From Acrasis kona (taxonomy: Eukaryota > Heterolobosea > Eutetramitea > Acrasida > Acrasidae), in NCBI GenBank assembly GCA_026419775.2, contig JAOPGA020001418.1, positions 1 through 48,896 of the forward strand: 48,896 bases of DNA, written 5' to 3'. Under the pieces are notes generated by a model. The model had not been told where the DNA came from. It saw nothing but the letters and a program-made list of their open reading frames with translations, and did not search any database. The number at the start of each line of letters is the position of its first letter. The first letter of the stretch is position 1. Below are positions 38,815 to 48,896 of the stretch, in pieces. The position numbers were made by a program, and so were the translations under genes.

Positions 38815-40666
38815 TTACAGAGGTTGTGTATTATCGTTTAACCATTCAACAGCTTTTGAATCATCTGCAAGAAGTGGGGTTAGTTTTTCCCTCACCATAG
38901 CATTATAATCGTTAAGCCATTTGATTTCATCTCCACTCAACAAATCCTTCACAACAAACTTGGGTTGGATGGGACTCACAGTGATGTTTTCAAAGCAATA
39001 AAATTTGTCAACTTGACTATTTTTAACAAACATGATGTTTTCGATGCGAATACCGAACTTTCCATTTTCATAATAACCAGGTTCGTTAGTGACTGTCATT
39101 CCAGCCAACAAGGGAAATTTATTATTTTTTATCATTCTTACACCAATACCATGTGGACCTTCATGTACATTTAAAAAGTGACCAACACCATGCCCAGTTC
39201 CGTGATTATAATCAAGACCTGCGCGCCATAATGACATTCTGGCCACGATATCTAATCTATATCCAGTGACACCATGTGGAAAGATGAGGGTATCCAAGCT
39301 AATGTGACCTTTTAACACTCTAGTGAAACATTCCATCTCATGAGGTGTCGGCTGTCCATAATGTAACGTACGGGTAACATCTGTGGTGCCATCCAGGTAT
39401 TGAGCGCCAGAATCCAACAAAAAGACTTGATCCCTGCTTAATTTGCTACACGTCGACTTTTGTGCATGGTAATGAATGATGGCTCCATTAGGACCACTAC
39501 CGGCAATTGTATTAAATGAACACGAAACAAAATTAGATTGTTGTGATCTTAACAATAAAGCTTGCTCTGCGACTTGTACTTCGTCAATCCCTTTATCAAT
39601 GTTTTGTTCTATCCACGAAAATAACTTTACAAGGGCAACTCCATCTCTCAAGTGACAATCTCTGAAACCTTGTAGCTCTGTTTCGTTCTTGATGCTTTTT
39701 GCGATCTTTACTGGAGAGTCGTCTTCAAGAATTTGTCCCGACTTGATGTTTTGATAAACGGCCATGTTGCATGATATAGGATCAATCCAAACCTTGTCGA
39801 ATGATTGTTGAGAAATGTCGGTTATGAAGGAGTCATAAGGTTTTACGGTTACCTTGCTTGTGGATAAATGTGATGCTACGTTTTGATCGAATCGGGAGTT
39901 GTTTACATAAAGTGTGGCATCATTTTGGCTAATGAGTGCATACGAGAAAAAGACTGGGTTGAGTTCAACATCACTTCCTCTTAGGTTAAAAGTCCATGCA
40001 ATTTCATCCAGTGCGGTTAAGATGACGTGACTTGCCTTGTTTTTGCTCAACTCAGCTCTGATTGAATCTAATTTGTGGGTTGTGCTTTTCCCACAAAATT
40101 CTTCACCTAAAGTAAACACCCTGTTGTTGGGGAGTTTGGGTTGGTCTTCCCATACTTGATCAATGAGGTTTTCTTTCACCGACACGAGCTCCGTGCTGGT
40201 TTTTTTGTTTTTTGTCAATTGTTCTCTTAAAGATCTGTATTCATCCAGAGAGAACAATAATGGATCAAATCCCACTCTTTTCAAATCTTTGTTTTGTTGA
40301 ATAAATTCTTTCATTGTTACATCCACGCCACTTTTCATTAGTTTCCAATGATCTTTGTCAAGTTGCATCTCGGCTTGAAGGAAGTACCTTTTTGTTTTAG
40401 AGTTGAGAGATAGTATAAACTTACCTTCCATCCGTCCATAGAAAATTCTTGTTCCGGTATTGTTCACTATCAAAGTGAATACCGTTGCGCACCACTAATG
40501 CTGTGCCTGCGGATCCATCAAATCCAGAAATGTACGCTCTCCTATTGTCATGCTCAGACACATACTCACTTTGATGAGCATCTTCGCTAGGTACAATATA
40601 CGCACATAAGTTGTGGCGTGACATTAAGTCCCAAACATGCTTGAGTTTGGATAGTGCTTTCGTCAT
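38815..40666 (-). CDS. XPNPEP1: Xaa-Pro aminopeptidase 1 (M24B metallopeptidase)
   Basis: Exons 40666-40425 and 40387-38815, 37-nt intron, about 604 residues (human XPNPEP1 is 623). The N-terminal creatinase-like domain has [16 protein letters not shown] and [12 protein letters not shown]. After splicing, [19 protein letters not shown] continues the family pattern. The catalytic pita-bread domain has all five metal ligands: the two Asp in [18 protein letters not shown], the His in [20 protein letters not shown], the Glu in NEPGYYENG and the Glu in IRIENI. It removes the first residue from peptides with Pro in second position, in the cytosol. The stop codon faces that of POLB at a distance of 31 bp. 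The start is the first in-frame ATG. Confidence 0.92.
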
Positions 40667-40699
40667 ATTTTTGTAACGATCTTGATCAACCACGACGTT

Positions 40700-41401
40700 T
40701 CACCCAGCTGAGCTTTGTACAGCGAAACTATTGATGTTTCAGATTTGTTTATCCATTGATCGTTGTCATATCGAGCCAACCTCAGCGAACAACTTAAATT
40801 CGAGAAATTAAAGGAAACTCTCGGAGGACTTAATCCATTATAGTTATATTGTTACAACAATAATCAGTTGCCTCCTTCCTTTTCAAGTTTTTTTATCTCA
40901 ATAAGAAGAGACTCTAGTCTAGCTATTTTGGATAATTTGCCCAAAAGTACCAGAGTCCTGAAATCCCAAAAATTGATGCATGTCAACCTAAAATGTACCG
41001 TCTTAGTATCTACGCCGTAAATCACTAGTGTAGATACTAAATCAAATTGTTAACCACTACCTACTTCTGTTCATTGATATATGTATAGTTTATTATGTAT
41101 GCATCAAATAAAAGTCTGCTTTAACGCCTCTTCGTTTTTCGTAACTCGTTTTCGAAAGTTATCATCCAGAACATAGTGCAGTAATGAATACATTTCTCCT
41201 ATATCAGAGTTTTGCTGGATGCGCGCTTTGATAATGCTCATATAAAATTTCACATTCAACCGTTACTCCACACTATGGTCATGTTAAGCATCACTCGCTT
41301 GGTATGCTAATTATAATCTATTGGATTCACAATAAAATAAAAAGCATTTTGAGAAAAGCCGGTTTAGTTACTAACAGTTTTATGTTTAGTGTACAGTTGC
41401 A
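40700..41401. other. intergenic, with one small hairpin
   Basis: About 700 bp with no supportable gene. It contains the inverted repeat at 41003-41040. Confidence 0.5.
41003..41040. repeat. perfect 11-bp inverted repeat
   Basis: TTAGTATCTAC at 41003-41013 pairs perfectly with GTAGATACTAA at 41030-41040 around a 16-nt loop. It may be a small hairpin or a remnant foldback. Confidence 0.7.
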
Positions 41402-41647
41402 TTATAATGAAGCAGAAATACTACTACTTCTTGGGGAAGCCAAACTATAGCTCCTGGCTCTTCCTTCTGTACATACCTCCATTATTGGACTCGTCGGGAG
41501 GCTGCCGCATATTGTTGTTGGTGTGAATAGGTTTCTTGTCAGTATGGTCTGCTGAACCTCAGCTTTATCCCCTGAAAGGAGCTTTTCTATCCTCACGCTC
41601 AGTTCCATCTGGACACTTCTAAGCTCCTCAACCTTAGGGTCTTGCAT
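41402..41647 (-). CDS. small hypothetical protein
   Basis: 81 residues, ATG at 41647. The first half is a predicted amphipathic helix (MQDPKVEELRSVQMELSVRI), the second half Ser/Thr/Pro-rich (GRARSYSLASPRSSSISASL). No family recognised. It may be the end of a longer gene, because coding-like sequence also occurs at 41694-41954 on the same strand. Confidence 0.4.
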   Translation of the reverse strand: MQDPKVEELRSVQMELSVRIEKLLSGDKAEVQQTILTRNLFTPTTICGSLPTSPIMEVCTEGRARSYSLASPRSSSISASL

Positions 41648-42606
41648 TTTGGTTTATTTTTCCTATTTTTAACAGTGCGTTTTTGTTTGACGATTAAACA
41701 TAAAACTTGGTAAAAAGGATAATACTGCAACTTGTTGATTTTACATAGATTACAGTTACTTGGAGTATGGCGATATGGAGAATCATGCTGTAAAAGCGGA
41801 AGTATACGATGACGTAATGATTAGTTGACCAAAGTGAGCTCAGCGTGCACAAGTTGTTAGCATAGGAATCTATCAACTCCTCATTAGTATACAATATCGA
41901 TAATTTGGTTTTAAAATCGCACAACTCGTTCTGGATGGATAGTACCAAGAGCAACCGAAAAATTATTAAACAAAGAACGCACTATTGAGGAGCTTTAAAG
42001 CAAAGATTCTCAAGGGAAGAAAGCCTTCCGAAGAAGCAAACATCGAATGCCCAAACATTCAACAACACAACTTGCAACCGTTATACGCGAGACCAAGGGT
42101 CCCTAAATCCGTAGATACATGAGAAAATACTGTACATCATATCCATCAAATAAATAAATGTTTGTAAAACGGGATTAGTCAACCATGTTGATCATCTTAT
42201 GTGTGTGAGTGTGTGAATATATACTAACACGTCCCTCTAGTACTTTAAAGTATTTTATTTATTTGAGGGCACTTCGCCGCTAGGGGCGGCTTCCACCATT
42301 TATAACACTTTTATATAGATCATCATTCAATCGATATTTATACTTGAGATTCGGAATGTTTCGGATGAAACTTCATTGAAAGAGAAAAGTAAAATTGACA
42401 AAAATTTATTGAAAGTGAAATGAAACAAAAGTGACGAAATGAAACAAAATTTCAGTCGGAGCTCTTCCGCACAAATTACCTTGAAATAATCCAATAAATA
42501 AGGATACTCTTTGAAAGTTCACTTACGTTTGCTCGGGTTTCAATTCAATATTCCTTTTATTAATCTCAAAGGCGTGAGGATTAGACCTGCGACAACCGGC
42601 GCTTTG
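41648..42606. other. intergenic, no supportable gene
   Basis: About 960 bp. It contains a short GT-rich run near 42200-42216 and an isolated GC-rich patch (TTCGCCGCTAGGGGCGGC) near 42273-42290 with a 5-bp stem. No gene can be supported. Confidence 0.45.
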
Positions 42607-43569
42607 TTAAGCTCTCAATTCATAGAAGTCTATCATTGCTCTATGAGCCCGATTTAAAGCAGATGTATATCCTCGATGGTTCATACCTATCATAACAGAA
42701 AAACGTGATGTTGGCAGATTTTCCTCAATAGAGAATTCAATCAGGTTACTTCTAAACCTGGCCAAGCCTCTATATCTAATTCCACCTGCCTGAGCTGGAA
42801 TCATGTTGTCTCTTGTCCAAGCTATTATCCCTGTTCCAAGCACCAAATCGTAGCACACCCGACACAATTTGCGAAATTCAATATTATACACATTGAACAA
42901 GAGGGGGAGTATCACGGGCAGTTTTACATTATAAATACGAAGTATATGGTCAAACTGACCTGAATACTGATATGTCACTATAATTGGAAATGTGACGATT
43001 GGGGCTGCGACAACCGGAGCTGCATATGGCACTAGATTTGGAATATTAGCCGCTGAAGGTAGTGGCGCATTTCCCACCGCTTGAACATCCACACGGTGGA
43101 TTATGGTAACTGGGCCGCTCACCTCGAACCATATCGCATATTCATGGCCAGGTACAGCTTCAAAACCGGCCGTTACAATGCTGTGCATTATACCTTGGTT
43201 GGCATTATTAAGAAGCATCGGGGAATTGTATCCAGTTATTTCAACATTGGTATATGTTTGCAATCGCGGCCCAGGGTGATCGATTGTGACCAAGTTCAAA
43301 ATATGTGATAAAATGTTCATTGGAATTGTTGAGGGATGGACTACATTTGTTTCGTTAACAGTACGTAACGACATGTTCAGGAATCCTAGTGTATTTATGT
43401 TCATGGACGTCTGTGAGTTAAGAGTTGTTCTTTGTCTTGCTTCCATGTTGGTATCTTTTTCAGAGGCTTTTTTTTGACATATATCAATGTCTATCAAAAT
43501 ATCCCTCCAATCAACTTCAATATCTGATTCAGAAGTATTTACATCACAGGTTTCCTTGAATTTTATCAT
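42607..43569 (-). CDS. hypothetical protein, single exon
   Basis: 320 residues, ATG at 43569. The N-terminal 60 residues are acidic and polar (VNTSESDIEVDWRDILIDID). The rest is beta-rich and hydrophobic, with runs such as AAPVVAAPIVTFPIIVTYQY and LPVILPLLFNVYNIEF, and a basic C-terminus (NHRGYTSALNRAHRAMIDFY). No signal peptide and no domain I recognise. It is bordered on the right by about 900 bp of non-coding DNA and then mobile elements, so it may be accessory. Confidence 0.5.
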   Translation of the reverse strand: MIKFKETCDVNTSESDIEVDWRDILIDIDICQKKASEKDTNMEARQRTTLNSQTSMNINTLGFLNMSLRTVNETNVVHPSTIPMNILSHILNLVTIDHPGPRLQTYTNVEITGYNSPMLLNNANQGIMHSIVTAGFEAVPGHEYAIWFEVSGPVTIIHRVDVQAVGNAPLPSAANIPNLVPYAAPVVAAPIVTFPIIVTYQYSGQFDHILRIYNVKLPVILPLLFNVYNIEFRKLCRVCYDLVLGTGIIAWTRDNMIPAQAGGIRYRGLARFRSNLIEFSIEENLPTSRFSVMIGMNHRGYTSALNRAHRAMIDFYELRA

Positions 43570-44695
43570 TGTGTAAGATGGTACAGAGCTTTACTTTTAA
43601 AATACTTATAATACAATTTATAATTGTTTGAACTTAATAAAAATTAAACTTGTAAAATTTAAATAAAGGAACCAGAGCAGGTTGTTGTGTTGGGACCCTT
43701 GGACAAAAAAGGTACAATGGCTGGTTGTTATTCTAAATAGATCAGCAGTTGGAATAATAATAGACTGGTATATTAATATAAATATTCTTTATTATCTAGA
43801 CTAGGTACTGTGGTGTTAAGTGTGTTCAAGATCTAAACTGCCAAGGGTATATGCATTTCTTGGCCTAACAATTTTTTAATGCAGTACAAGCATTCTATAA
43901 ATGAAAATCTGTAATAAGCAATAGCAACCAGCATAGGTTCCCCAAGGATAGTATATAATTCTAAATCTAGCATAATCTTCTCTTATGCATGCACATAGAA
44001 TGAAAAAGATTTTAGAGTAGACAATAAAAAATGGCATAGATTTTGCATATTTTTAAAAGGCGTCAAAAAATAGACATAGTCTCTCCCCTTATAAACGCGC
44101 ATAAAAGTGTTACTGGTTAAACATGGCATTCATCTATAAAGGCTTTTCAAAAGATATGTTTTATTACATGTAATAATCTAACATTTATAGCAGTTTATAA
44201 CTTTTAACACCATTAAATATCTCGCATTATGAAGCCACAGCCCATTACCAGGACCAACTGAAAATCCCTAAGCCAAAGGGTGTCGCCAGGGGTCTGATTT
44301 TTAGGCAGCATGGTACTTTGATGAGGATTTCATTGAAAATCTCCCCAAAATCCAACCTGTCTTTGTAAAGGATGCATAAGGAGTTTCTATGGAACTTGCT
44401 GAACTGAGCGCTATGGATCCTTAACCTATCTTTGAAAGAAATAGTTGGATTCAGAGATGTTATTTTGCAATAACTTGGATACTAAATACTTATCACTTGA
44501 TTAGTATGAGCAATTCCCCATTCTATCTTAGAGTGTGGTTATTTCTGTCCAAGTACTTTTTAATCCTTTGTTATGCAAACCAACCGCCACTAATACATCA
44601 TGGAATGGATATTCAGAATCAATTAGCTTGTTATCCAGATCTCTTATACAATCGGCGACAGCACTTATTCCAGATCTTTTTAGGAATTTATCATG
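43570..44695. other. intergenic, no supportable gene
   Basis: About 1.1 kb of AT-rich DNA beside the mobile-element region. I see no convincing gene or repeat within it. Confidence 0.45.
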
Positions 44696-45241
44696 TAAAG
44701 CAATTTCAGGATAAAGGAGACATTTTCGTCAAAAGGAGACATTTTTAGAAAGATAAATAAAGACTNAAGTTTTATTAAAATCAACTACCTATATCATCAT
44801 CACTGTCAATATTGACATTACTCAAACTTGTAGAAAGCTCATTTAACCGTATATTGCATAATTTATGTCGCTGTGATCTTGGTTTTGGCCACTTGAGTAC
44901 AAAATCTCCATTCTTGATGCTAACATCAGCAAGAAGCACTTCAACACGTCGACCTCCTCCTTTACAGTCTAAAATTCTACCCATCTAAACATACAGCTCC
45001 TTGTCTGATAGAGGAACACAAATATCATCCTTCTCTACTACACCATTTACTCTTAATGGTTCTTTTTCTTGGATAATACCTATCACTGGCGCTCTATTTA
45101 CAGCTACTAGGCGGGTTTAAAGAGTTGAGATAGCTCTTCTTCGACTGGTCACAACTCTACAAAACCATTTTGTTNTAAATTTATGATTTCGGTAAAAGGA
45201 GGTATTTTTGGATGTCACCTTTATCCTGAAATCGCTTTATG
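44696..45241. mobile_element. inverted-repeat-bounded unit of about 545 bp
   Basis: The left end (44697 on, TAAAGCAATTTCAGGATAAA then GGAGACAT) matches the reverse complement of the right end (45240 back) over about 28 bp with two mismatches. The short unit AAAGG(A/T)G(A/G)(C/T)AT recurs four times, twice at the left end and twice at the right in both orientations, like the subterminal repeats of CACTA-type transposons. Between the ends lies a minus-strand coding remnant (PVIGIIQEKEPLRVNGVVEK ... MGRILDCKGGGRRVEVLLAD) with an in-frame stop. Both N bases of the window (44765 and about 45175) lie inside it. Confidence 0.55.
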
Positions 45242-45277
45242 TATTGATTCTGTTATTTTAAAATGTGACCTATTTCC

Positions 45278-46241
45278 TTAATTCAACTTTCCGTTCAAAT
45301 CTTTGAACATAATTGCTGAGAAATGTTGTAGAGGTCTATATTTTCTCACAAAATCTGCTAAATATATTAGAGCATGCATTTTAATTGGCAGATGACTGTG
45401 TAGATATAACTTGGGTACATTATTTACAAAGAGCTTTAATAGTTTTTCAGCTTCGTCTATTTCTTCTTGCTTTATGGAGTGCTTTAAGGAGTCTATATGC
45501 TCTTACAAACAATGACCAATGTGTTGAGTAGGCGTCTGGTAGTCGACCGGTAATGGCAGGTAATGAATAAAACATGGTCCATTTGTGAAAATCAGCTGAC
45601 TTCCAATTGGCCAAATTATACAAGTCGCATGGTGATTCAGAAACACAATGTGGGAGACCGCTTTCCTTTATCATGGTATTGATGTCATTGATTTGTTCTT
45701 GACTAAGTATCCATGAGTGCTCTTTGTCTTTGTCAACTTCCGGAACAACTTTTAGACCTCCCCCCTTCCACAAATTCAGGAAATATTCAGAAACACCCAT
45801 GTCCAACGTATGCATAGCATCAACAGGCATCATTTCAACAACATCAAAATCCTTCAGATCAAATAGAGCTGAGATATCAAATACACCACGGAACAAACAT
45901 TTTTGACCAGCGATGGAACTATTGTGTGACTTTGCAATTTTAGCGTCAAATTCAAACGATTTGAAGCATCTATGGTCCGTCTGATTAGGGTCTATATAAG
46001 AAATAGTACGTCCATGACTTTCTCCTTTTATATAACAGTGTGGACACCGAAAATATCCAGATGACATGCAAAGAATTTTGTCACGGTCAACAATATCACA
46101 AACCAACGAAGTTACCATTCCATGACAATTAATTGTAATATCATCAGTGACTTGTACACAGAATCCAGTTTCCATCACCTCGTTCAAGTATCTTACAGTT
46201 TCCCTTAAATATATTTGATATGGAACCTCTTGATTTTACAT
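45278..46241 (-). pseudogene. CACTA/Plavaka-like (Tnp2-type) transposase, N-terminal and middle part, frameshifted
   Basis: The minus strand encodes about 320 codons of a Tnp2-like transposase: a regulatory/zinc region with SGYFRCPHCYIKGESHGR, the motif MMPVDAMHTLDMGVSEYF, and NWKSADFHKWTMFYSLPAIT followed by RLPDAYSTHWSLFVRAYRLL. Between about 45447 and 45470 the frame changes by one base. Afterwards it continues EEIDEAEKLLKLFVNNVPKL and HLPIKMHALIYLADFVRKYR, then stops at 45278. The further C-terminal region (the FEAKHRVFR part seen at 15050-15728) is absent. The single-base shift and missing end make it a dead copy, unless an unusual intron removes the shift. The upstream limit is set by a stop at about 46242. 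Confidence 0.7.
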
Positions 46242-46449
46242 TCTCCGGACATTTGGTCTTTTGTGTGACCCACTTTGTGTTTGGTACAATATTATAACTT
46301 GTCTGGTGATGGAAGAGTAACCTTGTGTTGTAATATTATAATTAGAATCAACCATGAAGAGTCCAAAGGAGTTACATCAATAAGGAAGCTAGTAGTAACA
46401 ATTGTAGATGATATACGATGGACGAGTCAGTTATGAGCTCTTGGATTAG

Positions 46450-46458
46450 TATAAAAGG
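46450..46458 (+). promoter_or_regulatory. TATA-box-like promoter of the retrotransposon
   Basis: TATAAAAGG lies about 130 bp before the gag-like start codon and 17 bp before an AATAAA signal (46475-46480). This arrangement is typical of a long terminal repeat (promoter then polyadenylation signal). LTR ends and the primer-binding site could not be fixed because the second LTR is outside the window. Confidence 0.4.
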
Positions 46459-46586
46459 ATACTATAATGTTAGGAATAAATATCTTAGAATTGATCGTGT
46501 AAACACGTGTTAGTTTAATAGTGTCTATACAATCTTTTTATTTCATTTCTTACACGAATCGTACACGTTAGAGTATCCCAAATACT

Positions 46587-48896
46587 ATGAGTCATTCACC
46601 ATCCACACCAACTGGAATCGCTTCACCACAAATTCTATTCAACAAATTAAAGGACGATGAAGTAGAAGTAGACGACTTCGAGTCATTTTTAAAGAAAAAA
46701 TTAATCAAAGTTAAAGAGTACCCTTGGGACAAAATCTGTCGTAACGCACAAGGACAAGTAGAACCTAGGTGGGTAGAAGTTATGAGCAAATATAGAGGAG
46801 TAGGTCCCGATTCATCATTCCACCTTACGGAAGGAGCAGTTAAAGATTTTTTTATTAAAGCGAAATACAGTAATGAAGAGGCACAAGACGCAGCGCAACA
46901 TATCGTAATGATATTAGGAATCAGAAAACAGTTTGCCGAGAAAGAAGCCGAAGCGAAGAAGAACCAAGATAAAGAACAACAGCAACAAAACAGGCGGATC
47001 CATAATTATGACGACAAGCCAAAAATAAGATTAGGATCCTTAATTCAAGATCTATATTTTTTTGAATTATACTTGGTCAATCACAATGTTCTACAGAAGG
47101 ACATATTGCAATTGTTAGCACAGTGTGTTGACAATGAAAGAGGTGTTATTATTAGTAACCGTTTAAACAATCCAATTCACAACAAGAAATCTTGGATTGA
47201 ATCGAAACTAGAGATTCTAATGGAACTAGATCCATCTAAGACCATGGAGCACTACAGGCGAGAATTACGACAAGTAAAGCCAATGAGAGGAGAAACCACG
47301 TTCAAGTATCACAAGAGGTTCTTTGCGTACGTGTCCATTTTAAACATCGACAAGTATGAAGCAGCGGAAATTTTGATATTGTCATTGCCAGAACACATTC
47401 AAAAGCAGTTAAGAATAGAGTCAGCACCCCGTGACGGAAAGCCACCAAAAAGGATGACCATTACTGAAATGATGGACTTCCTATGTTATTACATGCATCC
47501 TATTGAAGAGACCATGTATGTTAAAAGCGATGTCAACATTTGAGAAGAGAGAAATAGATTTGGAAAGGAATACAGGAGCGAGAGATTGAGCAAGCAACCT
47601 CATCAATTAAAGAACAAGAGTTTTAGACTCAAATTAAAAAATAAACAATACAGCGACAAGTCAAACAGGCATAACGCCGACAAAGACAAAAGTCACACAC
47701 CAACAAGCAAAGCAGACATGCATTGTTGGAGGTGTAATGAGAAAGGAGATCATTTACAACCTCATTGTAAAAAGACGGGTCCAGGAATCTTCAAATATGC
47801 ATTCGCACCTGATCACGTTAAAGAGAAGCACCTAGCGTTTGAGAAGAATAAAGAAAAGAAGAGGAAAATGTTTAGAGTTAATAAGATGGAGTTCGCACAA
47901 ATAGACAAGGAGAGTGGTTCTAGGAGTGACGAAGAACAGGTGTCATCTACTGTCTACGGCGACGACGATAGTGAAGGAGACATGGACGATTACTATTACG
48001 AGAACGAATCCTCAAATAAATCTGACGATGACGGTCTTATGTACGAAAGTCTTCAGTATGCTTCCACAAAAGTAAATGGAGTATCTACCAAAGCCCTAGT
48101 AGACAAAGGAGCACAGTTAAGTGTTATAAGTGATGAGCTACTGTCAAAAGTGATCAAACATAAGGAATTAAGACCTGTTGTTAATAAAAATGCGAACATT
48201 TTAGTAAGGTTTCCAGACAAGAGAAATGTGAGATGTAAAACAGTCCGTATGTTAGTAGAGTATAAGGACGTTAAGATTGAACACACTTTCGTTATTTTAC
48301 CAGGATGCGACGAAGAAGTGATTTTTGGAAGAGGAATATGTAGGATTTTCAGGATCAAAGACATTTATGATTCTCTACCAGACATTAGTAATGAAACAAT
48401 AGAGAAGTTTTTGAAGAAGTACCAACCAACACCCGTTGATGAAATTATACAGAGAGATCATAATGAAGAAAGTAAAGGTGTCAAATATCATCCAGATGCC
48501 GAAAAGTATATGAAGTATCTTTCTGAGTTCCTAGAAGCAAATACAGCCACGATAGACAAACACAGTACAATAGGAACAATCGCAATCAAATTCGTTGATG
48601 AAGAATCCAGACGGAAAGGATCGTGGTCACGTTCTTATCATCCACTAGAAGCAGAGTTGAGGTTTCACGAAATGGTAAAAGAATGGGTTAGAGACAAGAT
48701 CGTAGAAGAGATGGTAGATCTAGATTCACATCGTACCGAAGAAGAGAAAGACTTGGGATTATTCAACACAAATTGGTTCCTCATTATGAAGGGCAAACCC
48801 AGATTTGTTTTCAACTTCATACCTATCAACAAATTGATTGAAAGCGACACAAATGACGTACCAGGTATCGATGAAGTTTTCAAGAAAGTAGGATCT
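46587..48896 (+). mobile_element. Ty3/gypsy-like retrotransposon, gag-pol, 5' part
   Basis: Frame 46587-47543 encodes a gag-like capsid protein of 318 residues (helical; KSWIESKLEILMELDPSK ... HYRRELRQVKPMRGETTFKY HKRF). After an in-frame TGA (47541-47543) the same frame is open to the window end, for another about 450 codons. It encodes a zinc-knuckle-like CWRCNEKGDHLQPHC, an acidic spacer, a retropepsin-like segment (ALVDKGAQLSVIS ... VIFGRGI), and the start of a reverse transcriptase (TNWFLIMKGKPRFVFNF ... IPINKLIES). The protease triad position reads DKG instead of D-T/S-G. This is a protist genomic element, truncated by the window edge. The TGA may be a read-through site or a nonsense mutation. 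Confidence 0.8.

Noticed and set aside
41694-41954. Minus-strand frame upstream of the small gene at 41402
   Set aside because: Starts at TTG. It may contain a 5' exon (IQNELCDFKTKLSILYTNEE), but no phase-consistent junction to 41647 could be established.
42276-42290. GC-rich hairpin GCCGC/GCGGC
   Set aside because: Stem of only five base pairs; too short to call a terminator or structured RNA.
44497-44748. Plus-strand frame of 83 codons
   Set aside because: Runs into the inverted repeat at 44696 and has no recognised protein features.
1-48896. CRISPR arrays, rRNA genes and bacterial operons
   Set aside because: No regularly spaced direct repeats, no rRNA-like conserved blocks, and spliced genes with Pol III-type tRNA point to a eukaryotic nuclear genome.

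Overview
The window looks like nuclear DNA of a free-living unicellular eukaryote. It is AT-rich, uses all three standard stop codons, and is gene-dense. Many genes are broken by short (about 33-70 nt) GT-AG introns, and neighbouring genes are often separated by only 10-80 bp. A protein joining a membrane sensor region, a class III cyclase-like domain and an RGS domain (25039-27354), and an LRRC45-type centriole/basal-body protein (5370-7461), suggest a flagellate-forming amoeba or similar protist. Heterolobosea (Naegleria/Acrasis relatives) is my best guess, but this is inference.

Layout. 1-1.7 kb: a mutarotase-like gene whose first intron appears to carry an insertion of about 500 bp flanked by a 46-bp direct duplication. 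1.7-3.8 kb: mostly non-coding, with one small basic protein gene. 3.85-14.85 kb: a compact block with an acidic-tailed protein, LRRC45, an unrecognised charged protein, a large Urb2/Npa2-like protein and a TPR protein. 14.9-25 kb: accessory DNA. It holds a dead CACTA/Plavaka-like transposase tail, lineage-specific genes (a secreted protein with 11-residue helical repeats and a Cys-rich protein with 105-bp repeats), a badly decayed gene, a long hairpin, and an odd locus where a 5' tRNA half is joined to an ABC-transporter fragment beside an apparent tRNA-Val(AAC) gene.

25-40.7 kb: a conserved housekeeping block with a NIT-like/pseudo-cyclase/RGS receptor, a NUDT14-like Nudix hydrolase, a TMEM254-like protein, mitochondrial ribosomal protein mL54, a Ser-rich protein, ASA1/GNB1L, PUM3/Puf6, a double ChrR-type cupin, a SYS1/TMEM244-like Golgi protein, an RNase III-domain protein, DNA polymerase beta and Xaa-Pro aminopeptidase 1. 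40.7-48.9 kb: repeats and mobile DNA, with hypothetical genes, a small inverted-repeat-bounded unit containing both N bases, a frameshifted CACTA/Plavaka-like transposase, and the 5' part of a Ty3/gypsy-like retrotransposon running off the right edge.

The genes do not form one pathway. Several belong to ribosome production (Urb2-like and PUM3/Puf6 in the nucleolus, mL54 in the mitochondrion). Others serve genome maintenance and PIKK stability (POLB, ASA1), Golgi targeting (SYS1) and peptide or ADP-sugar turnover. Exon coordinates were derived by hand from splice consensus and reading-frame phase, so individual borders may be off by a few bases.
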